Below are positions 20,126-32,500 of a DNA stretch of 64,000 nt, in pieces. The notes beneath the pieces are model-generated. The model did no database searches and was not told the DNA's origin. It saw only the letters and a list, made by a program, of their open reading frames with translations. The stretch spans positions 12,462,001 through 12,526,000 of the forward strand of contig NC_079516.1 in the NCBI RefSeq assembly GCF_000801105.2. The letters are read 5' to 3'. A program made the position numbers and the translations under genes. How positions within the stretch are numbered: the first letter of the stretch is position 1; each line of letters begins with the position of its first letter. The stretch is from Raphanus sativus. Lineage: Eukaryota > Streptophyta > Magnoliopsida > Brassicales > Brassicaceae.

Positions 20126-23100
20126 ATGGGTAGGGTTTCTCGAGCTTCGTTTATATCTGTAGCTTTTTCCTTATTTCGATTCTCGTCTGTTAGTCGATCT
20201 AACCTACCTCTCTATTATGGGTGTATTGTCTATCTGTGCGTCGGTTTATTCCTATTTTGTTTCACTGTGTCTATTACATATGTATGATATTAGCTTGTGA
20301 TTGAGGGAGGTGGATCCAAGGTTTATGCTGTCATGAGATTCAATGCTAATTCTAATAATTCTAATACTAGATATTTATACTTGCTTCACAGACCTGAAAG
20401 ATGAGTTTCAAGAATCAACGCCAATCCCTGATGTGCAACAAGGTTGGTAGATCTTTTATGTTTCCTTTCTTTCTATTTTATTTTCCCTTAAATGGAGTTT
20501 AAGTTAGTTGAGGTATACCTCGTTGGTGATATATATATTTATGCTGAACATTGGTGGTTTCAGCTTCCGAGGATCATGATCAGGAAGTGCTCCATCCAGT
20601 GCATGACCCAGCGAAAGGTTCTTATATCTCTTATACTACTCGTTTCTCATCTTTCTGTGATCGTGGTGTCTGATTGAAGACTTGTTTATCTCTCTCATCC
20701 ATTCAACCAATTTAGCCACAGAGAAGGCGGCCCAAGGAAAGGCTGCCAAAGAGGACGCGGAAGAAGTGGCAGAGGCAAACAAAAAGAGACACTTAAATGT
20801 GGTGTTCATTGGACATGTTGGTATGGCCATCTACTTGATGATTTTTTCCATGAATTCGATTTTTTTAATTGATATTCGTCTATACTTTTCAGGAAAGTCT
20901 GTTCCTCTTTAGATTGTAAGAAAGTTGCCTTGTGTAGACACATGGTTTCAAAGTTAATTGATAATATTCACACGGCTACTTTTTCCATTGTAGATGCTGG
21001 AAAGTCTACTATCGGAGGACAAATTCTCTTTCTTAGCGGTCAGGTAGATGACCGACAAATTCAAAAGTATGAAAAGGAAGCAAAAGAAAAAAGTAGAGAA
21101 AGCTGGTAAGTATTTCTGATCAATATAAAGAATGTTTATGTTATATTTTCTGTTTCCATAAACTTGTTATTGTATTTTATGCCAGGTATATGGCATATAT
21201 AATGGATACAAATGAAGAAGAGAGGGCCAAGGTACTTCGTGGGGTTGACTATGTTTCTTTGTTTGCTATAAATGTCAGTTGCCGGCTCTATGGTAGTGCT
21301 AGAGGTGCAAATGCACCGGGTCCCAAATTTTTATTAAAATTTCTTCGTAGTTTTAGGGTCTTAAATTTTTAACATTCTTGTAAATAAAGGTCTAATTTTT
21401 GAAATCATTAATTAACCTAGGTAGAAAATATTATATATGGCACAAGGCCCACTGCTCTTTTAAGCCGGGCCTGATAAATGTGTCAGAGATGACAGAAATT
21501 ACGTGTCTGTAGTATTCCCAACAGTGTTTATGGTGGATTTTTAACTTTGATATGTGGTATGGCTTACTTCCGTTGACAGGGTAAAACAGTTGAAGTTGGA
21601 AGGGCTCATTTTGAAACTGAGACCACCAGATTTACAATTCTTGATGCCCCGGTAAGGATCAACCTGAAGTAATAGTTTTTTTTTATGTTTATTTGTCTTT
21701 CATTCAAGTATATTGTTCTAATTCTTTTTGTTTTTTTTGAATCTGAAGGGCCACAAGAATTATATACCAAATATGATTAGTGGAGCATCTCAAGCAGACA
21801 TTGGTGTGCTGGTTCGTCAGTACTATGTCAATTTGTTTTGGTTCCTTACTGTAGCATTTGTCTCTTGTAGGGAACTTATTAATTCACTGCCTTCGCTTCT
21901 CTGTTGTAGGTGATATCTGCTCGTAAAGGTGAATTTGAAACAGGATATGAGAGGGGTGGGCAGACACGTGAGCATGTTCAACTTGCAAAAACATTGGGAG
22001 TGTCAAAGCTAGTGGTTGTTGTGAACAAGATGGATGATCCAACTGTTAACTGGTCGAAAGAAAGGTACTTAAAAAAGTCGTGTCACTGTTGATTTTCATG
22101 TCTTCCCATTCATCCTCGTATTTATATCTTCTTATGCAGATACGATGAAATAGAACAAAAAATGGTACCGTTTCTTAAATCCTCTAGCTACAACACAAAG
22201 AAAGGTATACACTGAACTATAAACGTTACCAATGAGTTACTTTGTAATTGCATGTTTAATTTGTTTTTCACCTTTTTGTGTTTTGAAGATGTTATTTTCC
22301 TCCCTGTATCTGGTTTAATGGGGATTAATATAGACAAGAATATGGATCGAAACGTTTGTCCTTGGTTTAGCGGCCCTAGCTTTTTTGAAGTCCTTAATGC
22401 TATTGAAGTTTCGCCACAAAATCCTAATGGTCCATTCAGGTGAACGCTAAATACCACTTTTTTTTAATCAATTTTTTTATTCTTCTTCTTTCAGTTGTGT
22501 CTTTAAAAATACTAATTGATGCATTCATGAAATCATGTTTATCCATGTCGTTTTTTGACCATAGAGTCCATATCATTCCGTATTATGCGTTTGTTTTGAC
22601 CGTAATCATCATATGCGCCATAATATTCGGTTTGATAAAAAAGCGGGCGTATAGACCGCATAGTTCGCATAATCATTCCGTATATGCGTTTGTTTTGGCT
22701 TTCTTTTTGTTAAAAATAAAATTAAAATGAAGTTCTAATCAACGTAAGTTAGCTAACGTTTTAATATAAAATAAGAAACATTTAATCGTAACTCACAACT
22801 CACGTGTAATGCATTATATTTTCTATTTGTATAGCTGCAAAAAAAAGCCTCAAGTCTGTTGTCCTCACTTTACCACTACCTAGAAAAGAAAAAAAAAGAT
22901 ATATTGTGTTAGTTTATATTCTCTTTAAATTTTTGTTCTCTTTTGTTTCTATGTCCATATTTATGTTCTAAAAAATACATAAATAATTCACGAGAGTTTG
23001 GTATACAGCTGCATTAAAATAGTTATATGTATAATTATATAACTAGTTATATATATATATATATATATATCCGTATATTTATATATCCGTATAGGTCCGT

Positions 23101-24493
23101 TTAGACGTTCAGGTCTGTTTAGGTGTCCGCGTATACAGCTAGGCGCTATATCACCGTATAGAGAGCGCATTTTAGAACACTGGTCCATATCCGTTGCTTT
23201 CCGCACCGCTTTCTATACCACATAGTAGGAAATGTCTTGTACTATAGTTTATTTCTCAGTCTTTTAGTTCGAATGAGAATTATTTTCTGTAAATATGTTT
23301 TTGACTGTTAAGCCTAATTGATCTTATGAATTGTATAGGATGCCCATTATTGATAAATTCAAAGATATGGGAACTGTTGTTATGGGTAAGATAGAATCTG
23401 GCAGCATCCGGGAAGGTGATTCCTTGATTGTTATGCCAAATAAGGTACTTACAAGTTGTCTTCTCTCTCATATGTTACATAATTGCCAGCTCATTGTCTT
23501 TCTTATAACTATCATCTATCAATGTAGGAACACGTGAAAGTTATAGCTATATATTGTGACGAAGATAAAGTTAAGCGTGCTGGACCGGGTGAGAATTTGA
23601 GAGTCCGTATAACTGGCATTGAAGACGAGGATATCCTTGCAGGTTTTGTTTTATCCAGCACGGGTGAGTATAATGATTTTTAACATGATTTATTGTTGAT
23701 ATCTCAAATTCATAGTTTTCTCTTTTTGTAGTGGTACTAATTTGTAGTTTCTTTTTGTTTTCTGTTGCAGTAAAGCATGTATCTGCCGTTACTGAGTTCG
23801 TTGCCCAACTACAAATCATTGAGCTGCTTGGCAACGTAAGCACATGTTTCTTCTAGAATTTCAACTTTTATGTTATGCAATTGTTAATAGTGTTGCGTTC
23901 TTACTAAAATGTATTCAGAAATTTAATCCCTCGGGTCATCATTATTTATGTTTCTGTAGGATATTTTTACAGCTGGTTACAAGGCTATTCTTCATATTCA
24001 TGCAGTTGTTGAGGAATGTGAGATAATTGAATTGATAAGCCAAATTGACATGAAGACGAGGAAACCCATGAAAAAGAATAAAATTGTGTATGTGAAGAAT
24101 GGTGCTGCTGTTGTCTGCCGTATACAGGTATGGTTCCTTGTGTTTTTCTTTCTTTCCGCCAAGTTATGGTTTAAGTTTCTATGTCGATCTAAGAAACAGC
24201 ATGAAATATTACTTCATTTCATTTGAGCTTGGTACAATGTTTTGGGTGATGATCGTCTGTTTTGTTGCAGGTTAGCAATTCAATTTGTGTTGAAAAATTC
24301 TCAGATTTTCCGCAGCTTGGAAGATTCACTCTACGAACTGAAGGTAAAAATTTGCTGAGACTATATTATAATATATGATCATTTGTCTTAATTTGTGTGC
24401 ATGGTTTACAAATCTATTTGGGGTTTCATTACAGGAAAAACAATTGCTGTTGGAAAAGTGACTGCGTTATCAAGTGCTTTCTCAAGCATTTGA
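20126..24493 (+). CDS. eRF3-like translation termination GTPase (GSPT1/SUP35 family), 494 aa
   Basis: Seventeen exons join in frame: 20126-20129, 20392-20442, 20564-20617, 20716-20820, 20994-21105, 21186-21231, 21580-21651, 21749-21811, 21910-22064, 22140-22204, 22289-22439, 23339-23444, 23528-23663, 23771-23835, 23960-24127, 24271-24343 and 24435-24493. They total 1,485 bases. The first exon is only ATGG. The GTPase motifs are complete: GHVDAGKST, DAPGH, NKMD and the SGLMG region; beta-barrel domains II and III follow to the end. eRF3 binds eRF1 and uses GTP to drive stop-codon termination in the cytosol. The N-terminal extension before the G domain is only about 70 residues, shorter than I recall for Arabidopsis eRF3 (about 530 residues in all), and I see no PAM2 (poly(A)-binding-protein) motif. 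Several normally invariant positions differ (for example VKHVSAV for VNPVPAV), so it may be a divergent paralogue. Confidence 0.9.
22570..22705 (+). repeat. Direct repeat in the same intron
   Basis: ATCATTCCGTATTATGCGTT near 22573 recurs as ATCATTCCGTATATGCGTT near 22674, with palindromic CGCATA/TATGCG words between. This looks like another small, decayed transposon in intron 11. Confidence 0.45.
22961..23182. mobile_element. hAT-type MITE in the eRF3-like intron 11
   Basis: Identical 8-base duplications GTCCATAT (22953-22960 and 23183-23190) flank a 222-base element whose ends read TTATGTTCTAAAA and, reverse-complemented, CAGTGTTCTAAAA. It contains (AT)n and repeated CCGTATA and GGTCCGTTTAG phrases. 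Its insertion helps explain why this intron is about 900 bases while the others are about 70-350. Confidence 0.75.
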
Positions 24494-24798
24494 TCTCAAT
24501 CTTGGAGGAAAAACGTGACTTCGAATTAGTTAGCTGGAGAGCAAACATAATTTTATATATAATAATAATTTCTCTTCATATTTTCTAGGAGATATAATGT
24601 ATTACTATATACTGTTTTCAAAGCAAAACAAAAATTACAATATCTATGCAAACCGAATCTTCGACCAAACCGAACCGCTTACATATGATAGTGAGACCAT
24701 ATTAACGTCACACCTTAATAGAACACATCCTAAAAGCTTGAAAATCTCACCAGAACGTCTGATTCCAATTTACAGTTAAAACTAGTAAAAGTACTATA

Positions 24799-27613
24799 CT
24801 AGTTGAAGTTGAAACTAGCAGTGCGGCTCCATCGACCTTTCAAGTAATCCTCAACGGAGATACTACTAGCTTCAGGACTACTATCAGAAGCTGCATCGTC
24901 TTCCAAGTCAAGCAACGCTAGGTTTATATGTGACTCTATGTTCGTCATGTACGCCGTTGCATCTTCTGAAGCTCTTACTTGCTGCTTTCCCCATTCTGTT
25001 GCTTCTTCGTCTCCTTGCAGCATCTTTACCACCTGTGGATCAATGAATTAACACCACCAAAACAGAGTATTTTAGAAGCAAAGACTAAAGACTATAGCTT
25101 ACGAGGCTCATTTGTGGACGGTCATGAGGTGCGCGTTTGACGCATAGTGTGGCAGCTAACAACAGTTTCTCGATTAGATCATCGTTACTGTTATCAGTTT
25201 CTAGGCTTGGATCCAGTAACTGAGCAAACTTTCCGCTCTCTAGAATTGGGTTTGCCTGTGAAAGAGATACAACTTAAAGTCATTTCATGTAGACATGGAA
25301 AAAATGCGAAGTTATGGACGGATCATGCTTACCCACAAGACAAGGCTCTCCTGACCTTTGGTCTGGTCTACGCAGATTGGTCTTCTACCAGATAGGAGCT
25401 CGAGCAATACAACACCAAAAGCATAGACATCAATCTTGTCGGTTACTTTACCGTGCATAAAGTACTCTGGTGCTAGGTAACTGTCAACAAAAGGAAAGTT
25501 AAGCGGGTGATAGATGGATTGATGATGGTTCTAAGGAGGAAGTTTAAATACCCAAATGTTCCGGCAATATCCCCACACGACACATGCTGTGAAGCACTTG
25601 AAGCCAGGCTAGCGAATCCGAAATCCGAGAGCTGAACAGTCACAAAAAAATTTCAGGAAGATTGTTTCATTACGTCGCATCTATGAATGAACGAACTCAA
25701 TGTAGCAGTCAGTACCTGCGGCTCAAAATCATCTGCCAGAAGAACATTAGAAGACTTCACATCACGGTGAATCACTCCTGGATCATGAGTATTATGTAGA
25801 TAGTCTAACGCCTCAGCAACACCAACGGCTACTCTATATCTCTCCAGCCAGCCAAAACTTGCTGCATCCTTTCTATTACCTGAATCAAGAAAATGAGAAC
25901 AGTCAAGATAGACATGAGAGAATCTAGAAGGGAGATCAAATTTGCTGCATCCTTTATATACCGTGAAGGTTTTCTTCGAGGCTTCCTCGTGGTAGATAGT
26001 CATACACCAGCATCAAATTATTATTCTCAAAGCAGAAACCAAAGAGAGAAACTATGTTCTTGTGATTTACACTTGTAATGACTTCAATCTCCAGTTTGAA
26101 TTCTTTCAACACGTCAAGACAAGGCTTCAATAATTTGACAGCTAGCTCCCTTCCATCTGGTAGGTCTCCTCTGTAAACATAGCTATTACCACCTTCTCCA
26201 ATCAAGTTCTCTAGAAACAGAAAAAAGAAGATGTAATCCATAAGCTAAGGATCAGACTAAAACCACATTAGAACATGGAAAGGGATTATACCAGACGCAA
26301 AGTTTGAGGTAATCGACAAAACTTCATCGTACGTGAATAATCTACACGTGGAAGAGTATTTTTCATGTAGACCCTCCAGCTCTTCCGGAACGTTGTTTGA
26401 TCCAATGCAGGGAGAACGAGGAGACTGCGCAAGCTCAGAACCATCGATGCTAGAAGAGCAATCTTCATCACAGCCAGAGTCACTCCGTTTACTATCCAGA
26501 TAAGCTACAGCTGCTGAGTCCCGGCCCCGGAGCTTCGAAACCCACTGAAGTACTGCCTTCTTAGCAGACACTTTGGTCCAGCTATTTCGTTTACTGTAAA
26601 GCCCCCGAAGAAAATGCCAACTTGGTCCTGACTCAGAGGTACCTGAATCGGTCTCGTTTGTTTGTACTGGCACCAAAGCCAATGAGTTGTCTACACCTAA
26701 ACTCTCAGGATGTAAAGATGAAGTGCGGCTAGTTCTCGTCCTTGCAGGGCTAAAAGTGTTTCCAATCTTTGCAGTTTCAATAGCAATGTTGGGTGATCCA
26801 CAGACGACTAAAGAGGGAAGATTACCATCTGCACCTACAAAGCACAAAACTTTCGTTAAGACAAAACTACAACACATCTAACAGAGAACAAACCAAAGTA
26901 ACATACCATTGTTATTAGGTACTCTGCGGAACATGATTTTGCCACTCTTAACAGCAAAAACTGAGACATCCTTGGTGAGATTCCTAGCACAGTACTTAGC
27001 TAAGGAAGCTGATGAACGGATCGTGTGATGTCTCTTAGAAGAACCAACGATCAAACTCGTCGCTCCACACGATTTCACTTCCTGTACAAGAACTTTCCTA
27101 GCTGACTTCCCTCTTAAAAACTTCAACTTTAAATCTACCTGTTTGTTCATAAAACATCCATCCAATCTCAGTTAAATCAAACTTAAAATTGTTACAATTT
27201 AGAGAGAAAAAAAAAAAGCTTACCTGTTTTAAGTTGCAGAAGCTTTCGTATACACCAAGCATAGTGTCGAAGGTCTTAACCAGCGATATAAGCGACGTTG
27301 AGCCTTCTGCACAAATTAAATTAAACATAATTAAACACACAAATAAAGATACTAAAATAACATTAAGATACTAAAACAAAATTAAAGATATTAAAACGAA
27401 ATTAAGAAAAAGAGATCTTAGATCGTAACCGAGAGAGTAGTCGAGGACGTGAAGAGCAATGATTCGATCTCCAGGACGCGCTACATTCACCAGAGACCAC
27501 GTAAGCACCTCTCTGCTCCATTCGTCGGGATTCACACCGACGATTACTAACGCCGAACCTTCTACATCCGTCTCCATCGCCGGTTTCTCACCTCCTCCGC
27601 TAGGTTTCATCAT
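24799..27613 (-). CDS. Receptor-like cytoplasmic kinase with N-terminal UspA domain (At5g63940-like), 687 aa
   Basis: Ten exons on the minus strand join in frame: 27613-27430, 27306-27224, 27138-26907, 26828-26292, 26210-25962, 25879-25716, 25631-25552, 25480-25333, 25255-25103 and 25032-24799. I chose the ATG at 27613 (MMKPSGGG); an upstream in-frame ATG at 27709 lies in what looks like 5' UTR. Residues about 18-150 form an adenine-nucleotide alpha hydrolase/UspA fold ([13 protein letters not shown]..., [15 protein letters not shown]). A variable linker follows, then a Ser/Thr kinase domain from about residue 346: [15 protein letters not shown] lysine, [15 protein letters not shown] and APEYF are all present, so catalysis is plausible. 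There is no signal peptide or membrane span, so it is cytoplasmic. It probably phosphorylates unknown targets in stress or developmental signalling. It heads a block collinear with Arabidopsis At5g63940-63800. Confidence 0.9.
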
Positions 27614-28400
27614 CTCTCCACGGTGAAAAACTTGCGATTCACACACACACACACTCTCTTCTCTCTCTCTGTCTTTCAAGCTCTCATGGTCGTAGGTAAT
27701 CGCTGGCACTCACTAGCTCTCGCTCGTGCTTCTCTGGTTTGTCGTTTAGCTCTTGGGCGAAGAGGAGAGTGAGAGAATCACGTTAACTGTCTCCGGGAGA
27801 GAGGAGAGAGAGAGAAGGCGATGTTTTGTGTCGTCTGGTTTGAATGAATCTGAGCCGTTGATCACCTTGATGATCCGATCATGATGACTATTCTTTTTTA
27901 ATTATGACAAAAAGGAAAATAATTAAATAAGCCACGTTGGGGAATAATTATGAGTGGAGCATGTACTTCTTCTCTATCATTCATTCTCTTTCACATGACT
28001 AAAGAATCTCTCTTTTCTTTATTTTTCCCCTACTTTTTTTATTTTTGCATTAATGTCGTTCTTTGAATTTGTAATTGTATTGAATGTCATTATCATACAT
28101 ATCTCATCCACCAGAAAAATCCATGCATGTTTCTTTTTCAGTAAAGTGTGGCCAGCTCTTTTTATTTCTATTTAAAAAGCAGCTTAAAGTAGAGGATGTA
28201 ATAGATCCGTCGGTGAGGACCAGAGAAATCAAAAAATGTCTTTCTTATGTGGTTTTAATTTGATTTTGCTTTCATATTCTTCCCCCACCATTTTGGTAGG
28301 TCTTGCCAAATCATGTGAATAATGTTTCTATTTAGTTAGTACTGAATGTTTAGATATTTCTTTTAAAAAATCTAGAGAAATAAATAAATTTGTTTCTAGA
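27614..28400 (-). promoter_or_regulatory. 5' UTR and promoter region of the UspA-kinase
   Basis: Immediately upstream of the ATG are CA and GA/CT-rich tracts typical of Brassicaceae leaders (27640-27675, 27800-27816). Beyond them the sequence to about 28400 is conserved in the decayed copy at 2318-2443 and 6182-6655, showing it belonged to the ancestral locus. No sharp TATA box could be assigned. Confidence 0.45.
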
Positions 28401-29568
28401 AGAACTGAGAGATCACATTGAAAAATATTTTTGTACTATATATTTGGATGGGTTAATAGGGTACAAAGATATATTTGGACTACCACGAGTCCCATTTATA
28501 TGGTAATCAAATGTCAATTATAGTAATATGTTATCAAATTAACATTGGGATTTGAGAACAACAAACAAAGCAGAAACGAATCATTATTTAGACTGTGTCA
28601 TAAAAGTATTACTTAATTACGTCGTAATTTACATTAATTAGTTGTTTACAGTACATATTAATAATACGGTCGAGTTAGGTGTAAAATCTTGCATATCATT
28701 ACCAGCTTTCCACTAAGACATCGAACTCATTGATTATTTTTCCAAAGACCACTAAGACATCGAACTGATTGATTATTTTTCCAAAGACGAAACTCAACTT
28801 CTTTTCCTCTTTCTGACGTGACGCATCCTATGTCTAACTGTGATATTATCAATACTTGCAATACAAAGTTTTGGCAATGGATAGATCTGTGAATTTTGAA
28901 GTTAAGGTGTGATAAAATAGTCTAAAGCATGTCATCTATATCCAGGATTACTTTACTACCGTGATTCAACAACGGGATGAAAAGTAAAAAAAAAAAAACT
29001 AGGACACTTGGGACATATACTTTAACAAATAGCCGTCTTTAAGATGATCTTCACGATTACATTTTCGATCCTTTATTTTGAAAATCGTGTTGGACGAAAA
29101 GAAATAATATACCATTTCAAAACTTTGATGGCATACTAGTAAGTCTAACATGACTCGAATCTTCTATTTAAAATCATATCCCTAGAGGGTGAAGAAGACC
29201 AAGAAGAGATATATTAAACAAACGAAACAGAACCAAGAAAATGGATCCACATTAACACACTACAAAAACTATAGTTTTATTTTCGGGAAAACTGGAAATA
29301 TGGAAAAAAAATCATTAGAGATTAGATATAATTTTGTAGGAAAAATTCAGAATAGCACGTGAAATATTACTTTAGCAATCCAGCTAACCGTGATTAACGC
29401 AAATAATGAAATTCCAGAGCAAAAGTGGCCGTTAATTACTACTGTAGTGGTCATTAAATTAAAGAAACTGTAAAACTAATCACTACAAATATCATGCATA
29501 ATTCATGGATAATTATTGGACACACTAATCAACCATGCCAAATACAGAAAGTAAATCAGCTAAGCTTA
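28401..29568. other. Intergenic between convergent/tandem minus-strand genes
   Basis: No gene. It contains a 39-bp tandem repeat: the unit beginning CCACTAAGACATCGAACT occurs at 28710-28748 and 28749-28787 with one base difference. The last part should hold the TOP3A 3' UTR. Confidence 0.6.
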
Positions 29569-32500
29569 CTAGAAGTTACCGTTCGAGTTACGGTTAGGGC
29601 AAGCATTGGCAAAATGCGAAGGATCACCACATGAGAAGCACCTTCTACCACTCACTGGCTCTCCAGTTGCAGAAACAAAGCTTGTTCCACCACCGGCACG
29701 CCCTCCACCGCTTTGGCCACCGCCTCTACTTTCACGGCCACGACCACGACCACGGCCGCGTCTACCGCTTCCGCCGCTATTAGAACCTGTTGTTGCATTC
29801 CCAGTACCGTTGCTGATGCTATCTTCCCATCTGTCACAAAACATTATAAAATGCGAATTTAGTGATTGAAAAGAACCAAAAAAAGATTCATAAAAGGGTA
29901 ACCGCCGATCATGGATGATGCTTACGTGAAGAAATTGCAACCTTGTGTTGGACATGAGAAGAACTTCCTTCCCCTGTTAGCTTCTGTGTTGGCTGTACGT
30001 ATAGGACATGGTGTTCCACAAGTTGTACATGATACTGTAGTTTCATCTGCATTGTTGACAACGATGTTATTGAGAAATGAGATGATGTTTGTTTGCTAAA
30101 AAACATTCATAGAAAGGATCCGATTTACCGTTTCTCGGATTTGTTCCAGTGGTACGAGGATTTCGATATCCTGAAGCTCGTGTGGGACAATTGGCAGAAG
30201 TATGTCCTCCTTGTTGACAGTGTACGCAGACGTTGTTGTTCTGTCTTATGTTGCTTCCTCGGACATTGTTTGGAGTTGCACCCGGTGCTGCCCTTGCTAC
30301 AAGAACAAAATGTTTAATTGTTGTTAGTCCAACGTTATCTGTTCACAAGCCAAGCCACAATAACACTTCTTGCCTTCTTATTTAGCACAGAAGATGAAAA
30401 TAATAATTGTATGATGTTTTGTCTAACTACGAGCACTAACCTTGAGAACGGGATCCAGTTCCACATATGTCAATCAACTGTTTAAGAACGTCATCACAGC
30501 CACCAACACAGCCTGATAATATGATTAAAACAAACTGGAAATCAGCAGCGATTCTGACATTGTGAACCATTGAAAGATAAGCACAGAGTTGGCTACACGT
30601 GTTTGAAAGGATTTGCATACCCAAGTGATTAACATCAAAGCCTGGTGGAATTCTGATCTGACGGAACTTGAAACGTATCTTGTAGACAGGACCTACAGCA
30701 CAATAAAGCATCATTAAACAATAAAAAGGAATGTTTCATGCATAGTTACTAGATTTTTCTATTCACTGTTACTGGGGCGCTACCTGGACCACAAGATTGA
30801 CAAATGTCAGTAGTGACAGATGCTTCCAGTGTAGGTCCAGGAAGCCAAACTGCATTCCGACACTGAAAATGGGCAAATGTGTTAGATTAATAGATGCCAG
30901 CAAGGAAGAAATACGAAGTGTCAAACTATTGGATAATAATTATCAAAAAATACGGTTAGAAAAGGTTTAATTCATAGATTTGTGAGATTCTGACCTGAGG
31001 ATAGCTCATGCATCCAACCATAAAATTGCCATCCTGAAAAGAAGAATTAGACTGTTTAACCAGTTGCTCTTTCATTAACAAGAGGGAGGAGAGCAATTAA
31101 TATCCAACATGGAAACTAATTTGGATGGATCATATAACTACCTGGTTCTTCCTGAGCGCCATATCTGATTCATTGCAAAGGTTGCATCGCCGGACAACTT
31201 CACCAGCTGTATGATTGTCACCTTCATCAGTGTTATTAGATCTGCACATACAGTATCATATGTTATATTGCGACGGAAAAGGCTTATGTGACACAGTACT
31301 TGAGCAAAGTAATGAGAACACCTTTCAAAGAAAATTGTCATTGCCTCTAGAAGCTTTGTTTTTTTGACCCTTGCCTGCGGGGAACAATTTTGTAAATTAC
31401 ACAATTTAAAATAACGGCCTTCAGTTTCAGCCCATTGCAGCCAGAGAGAAGACAAATAATATATATGAAAAAGCTCACTCACATCTAAGAAACAAGCTTT
31501 CATTTGCTGCAAACAAGTTTCCAGAACTTCAGCTTTAGTCTTGTTGCCGACACTAACTTCATTCATATCATGTTCCATGATGGCTCTGAGGTTTGGTTTC
31601 CAAAGTTCATACCTGATATTAAAAGTTTGGCAACAAGAATACATCAAAATTCTTAGGTGGCTCTTCAGCATGGTATTGACACAGATTAGGTCTCTCCAAA
31701 TAGATAGGCCCTTAATATGATTGAAAGCCACATATGTAAGGAGTCTCTAAGTTGCTTATACATACCCCATGTCATCATATCCCATAACAAGCGCCTCACC
31801 CTGTAAATTCAGATCAGAACAGTAAGGTGACTTCTGAATCTTTATTTAAGGAAGACAATGAGGAAAAAGTTAGAAAGCTAAGTATTGTCAACTACCAGGT
31901 TGGTTGGAGAAAACCGCGTATTAGCATTCTTTGTAGCATAACCTCGATCAAGGAGTTTCTTTATGTGGTCGTGCATTGTCGCATCAGTACCAATGCCTGC
32001 CTAACATTCACAAGAACGTAGGATATAATAAATAATAACAAACATGATCCGATGAGAAATTTAGGGATTGATGAACAATAATATGCAATCACCACCATGA
32101 AAAAGGGGGCAAACAAAACAGTTTTACTAACCTTGTCCATACAACTAAGTAAGTCAGCTTCACACAATAGCGGTGGTGGCCTTGTCACAGCTGAATCCAG
32201 AGTCAAACGTGTTGGGATAAACTGCACAATACCATGACATTCAGAATCATCATTAATCGTCCTAGCTATAAGAACTAAGTAGAAAGGTAGACGACAAATA
32301 TCAAAGGAGTGAATGTTCAAACATAATCTTCCTAAACATACAAGCGGTCTTTTACACTTAGATAAAGCGAAATGTGATTGCTATTGCTTATCCTCCAAAT
32401 TGACCCACTTTAAAAATCATGATGATATCAGTTTCACTTTAGAGTTTAGACTAGAGATCACAAATGCGGAAAGTTATGCCCTTCATTGCCTTATAGGTTA

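Noticed and set aside
22440..22730. 96-codon plus-strand frame
   Set aside because: It sits inside an intron of the eRF3-like gene, with composition reflecting T-rich intron sequence.
29606..29869. Proline/arginine-rich plus-strand frame
   Set aside because: It is the antisense of the RG-rich C-terminal exon of TOP3A.
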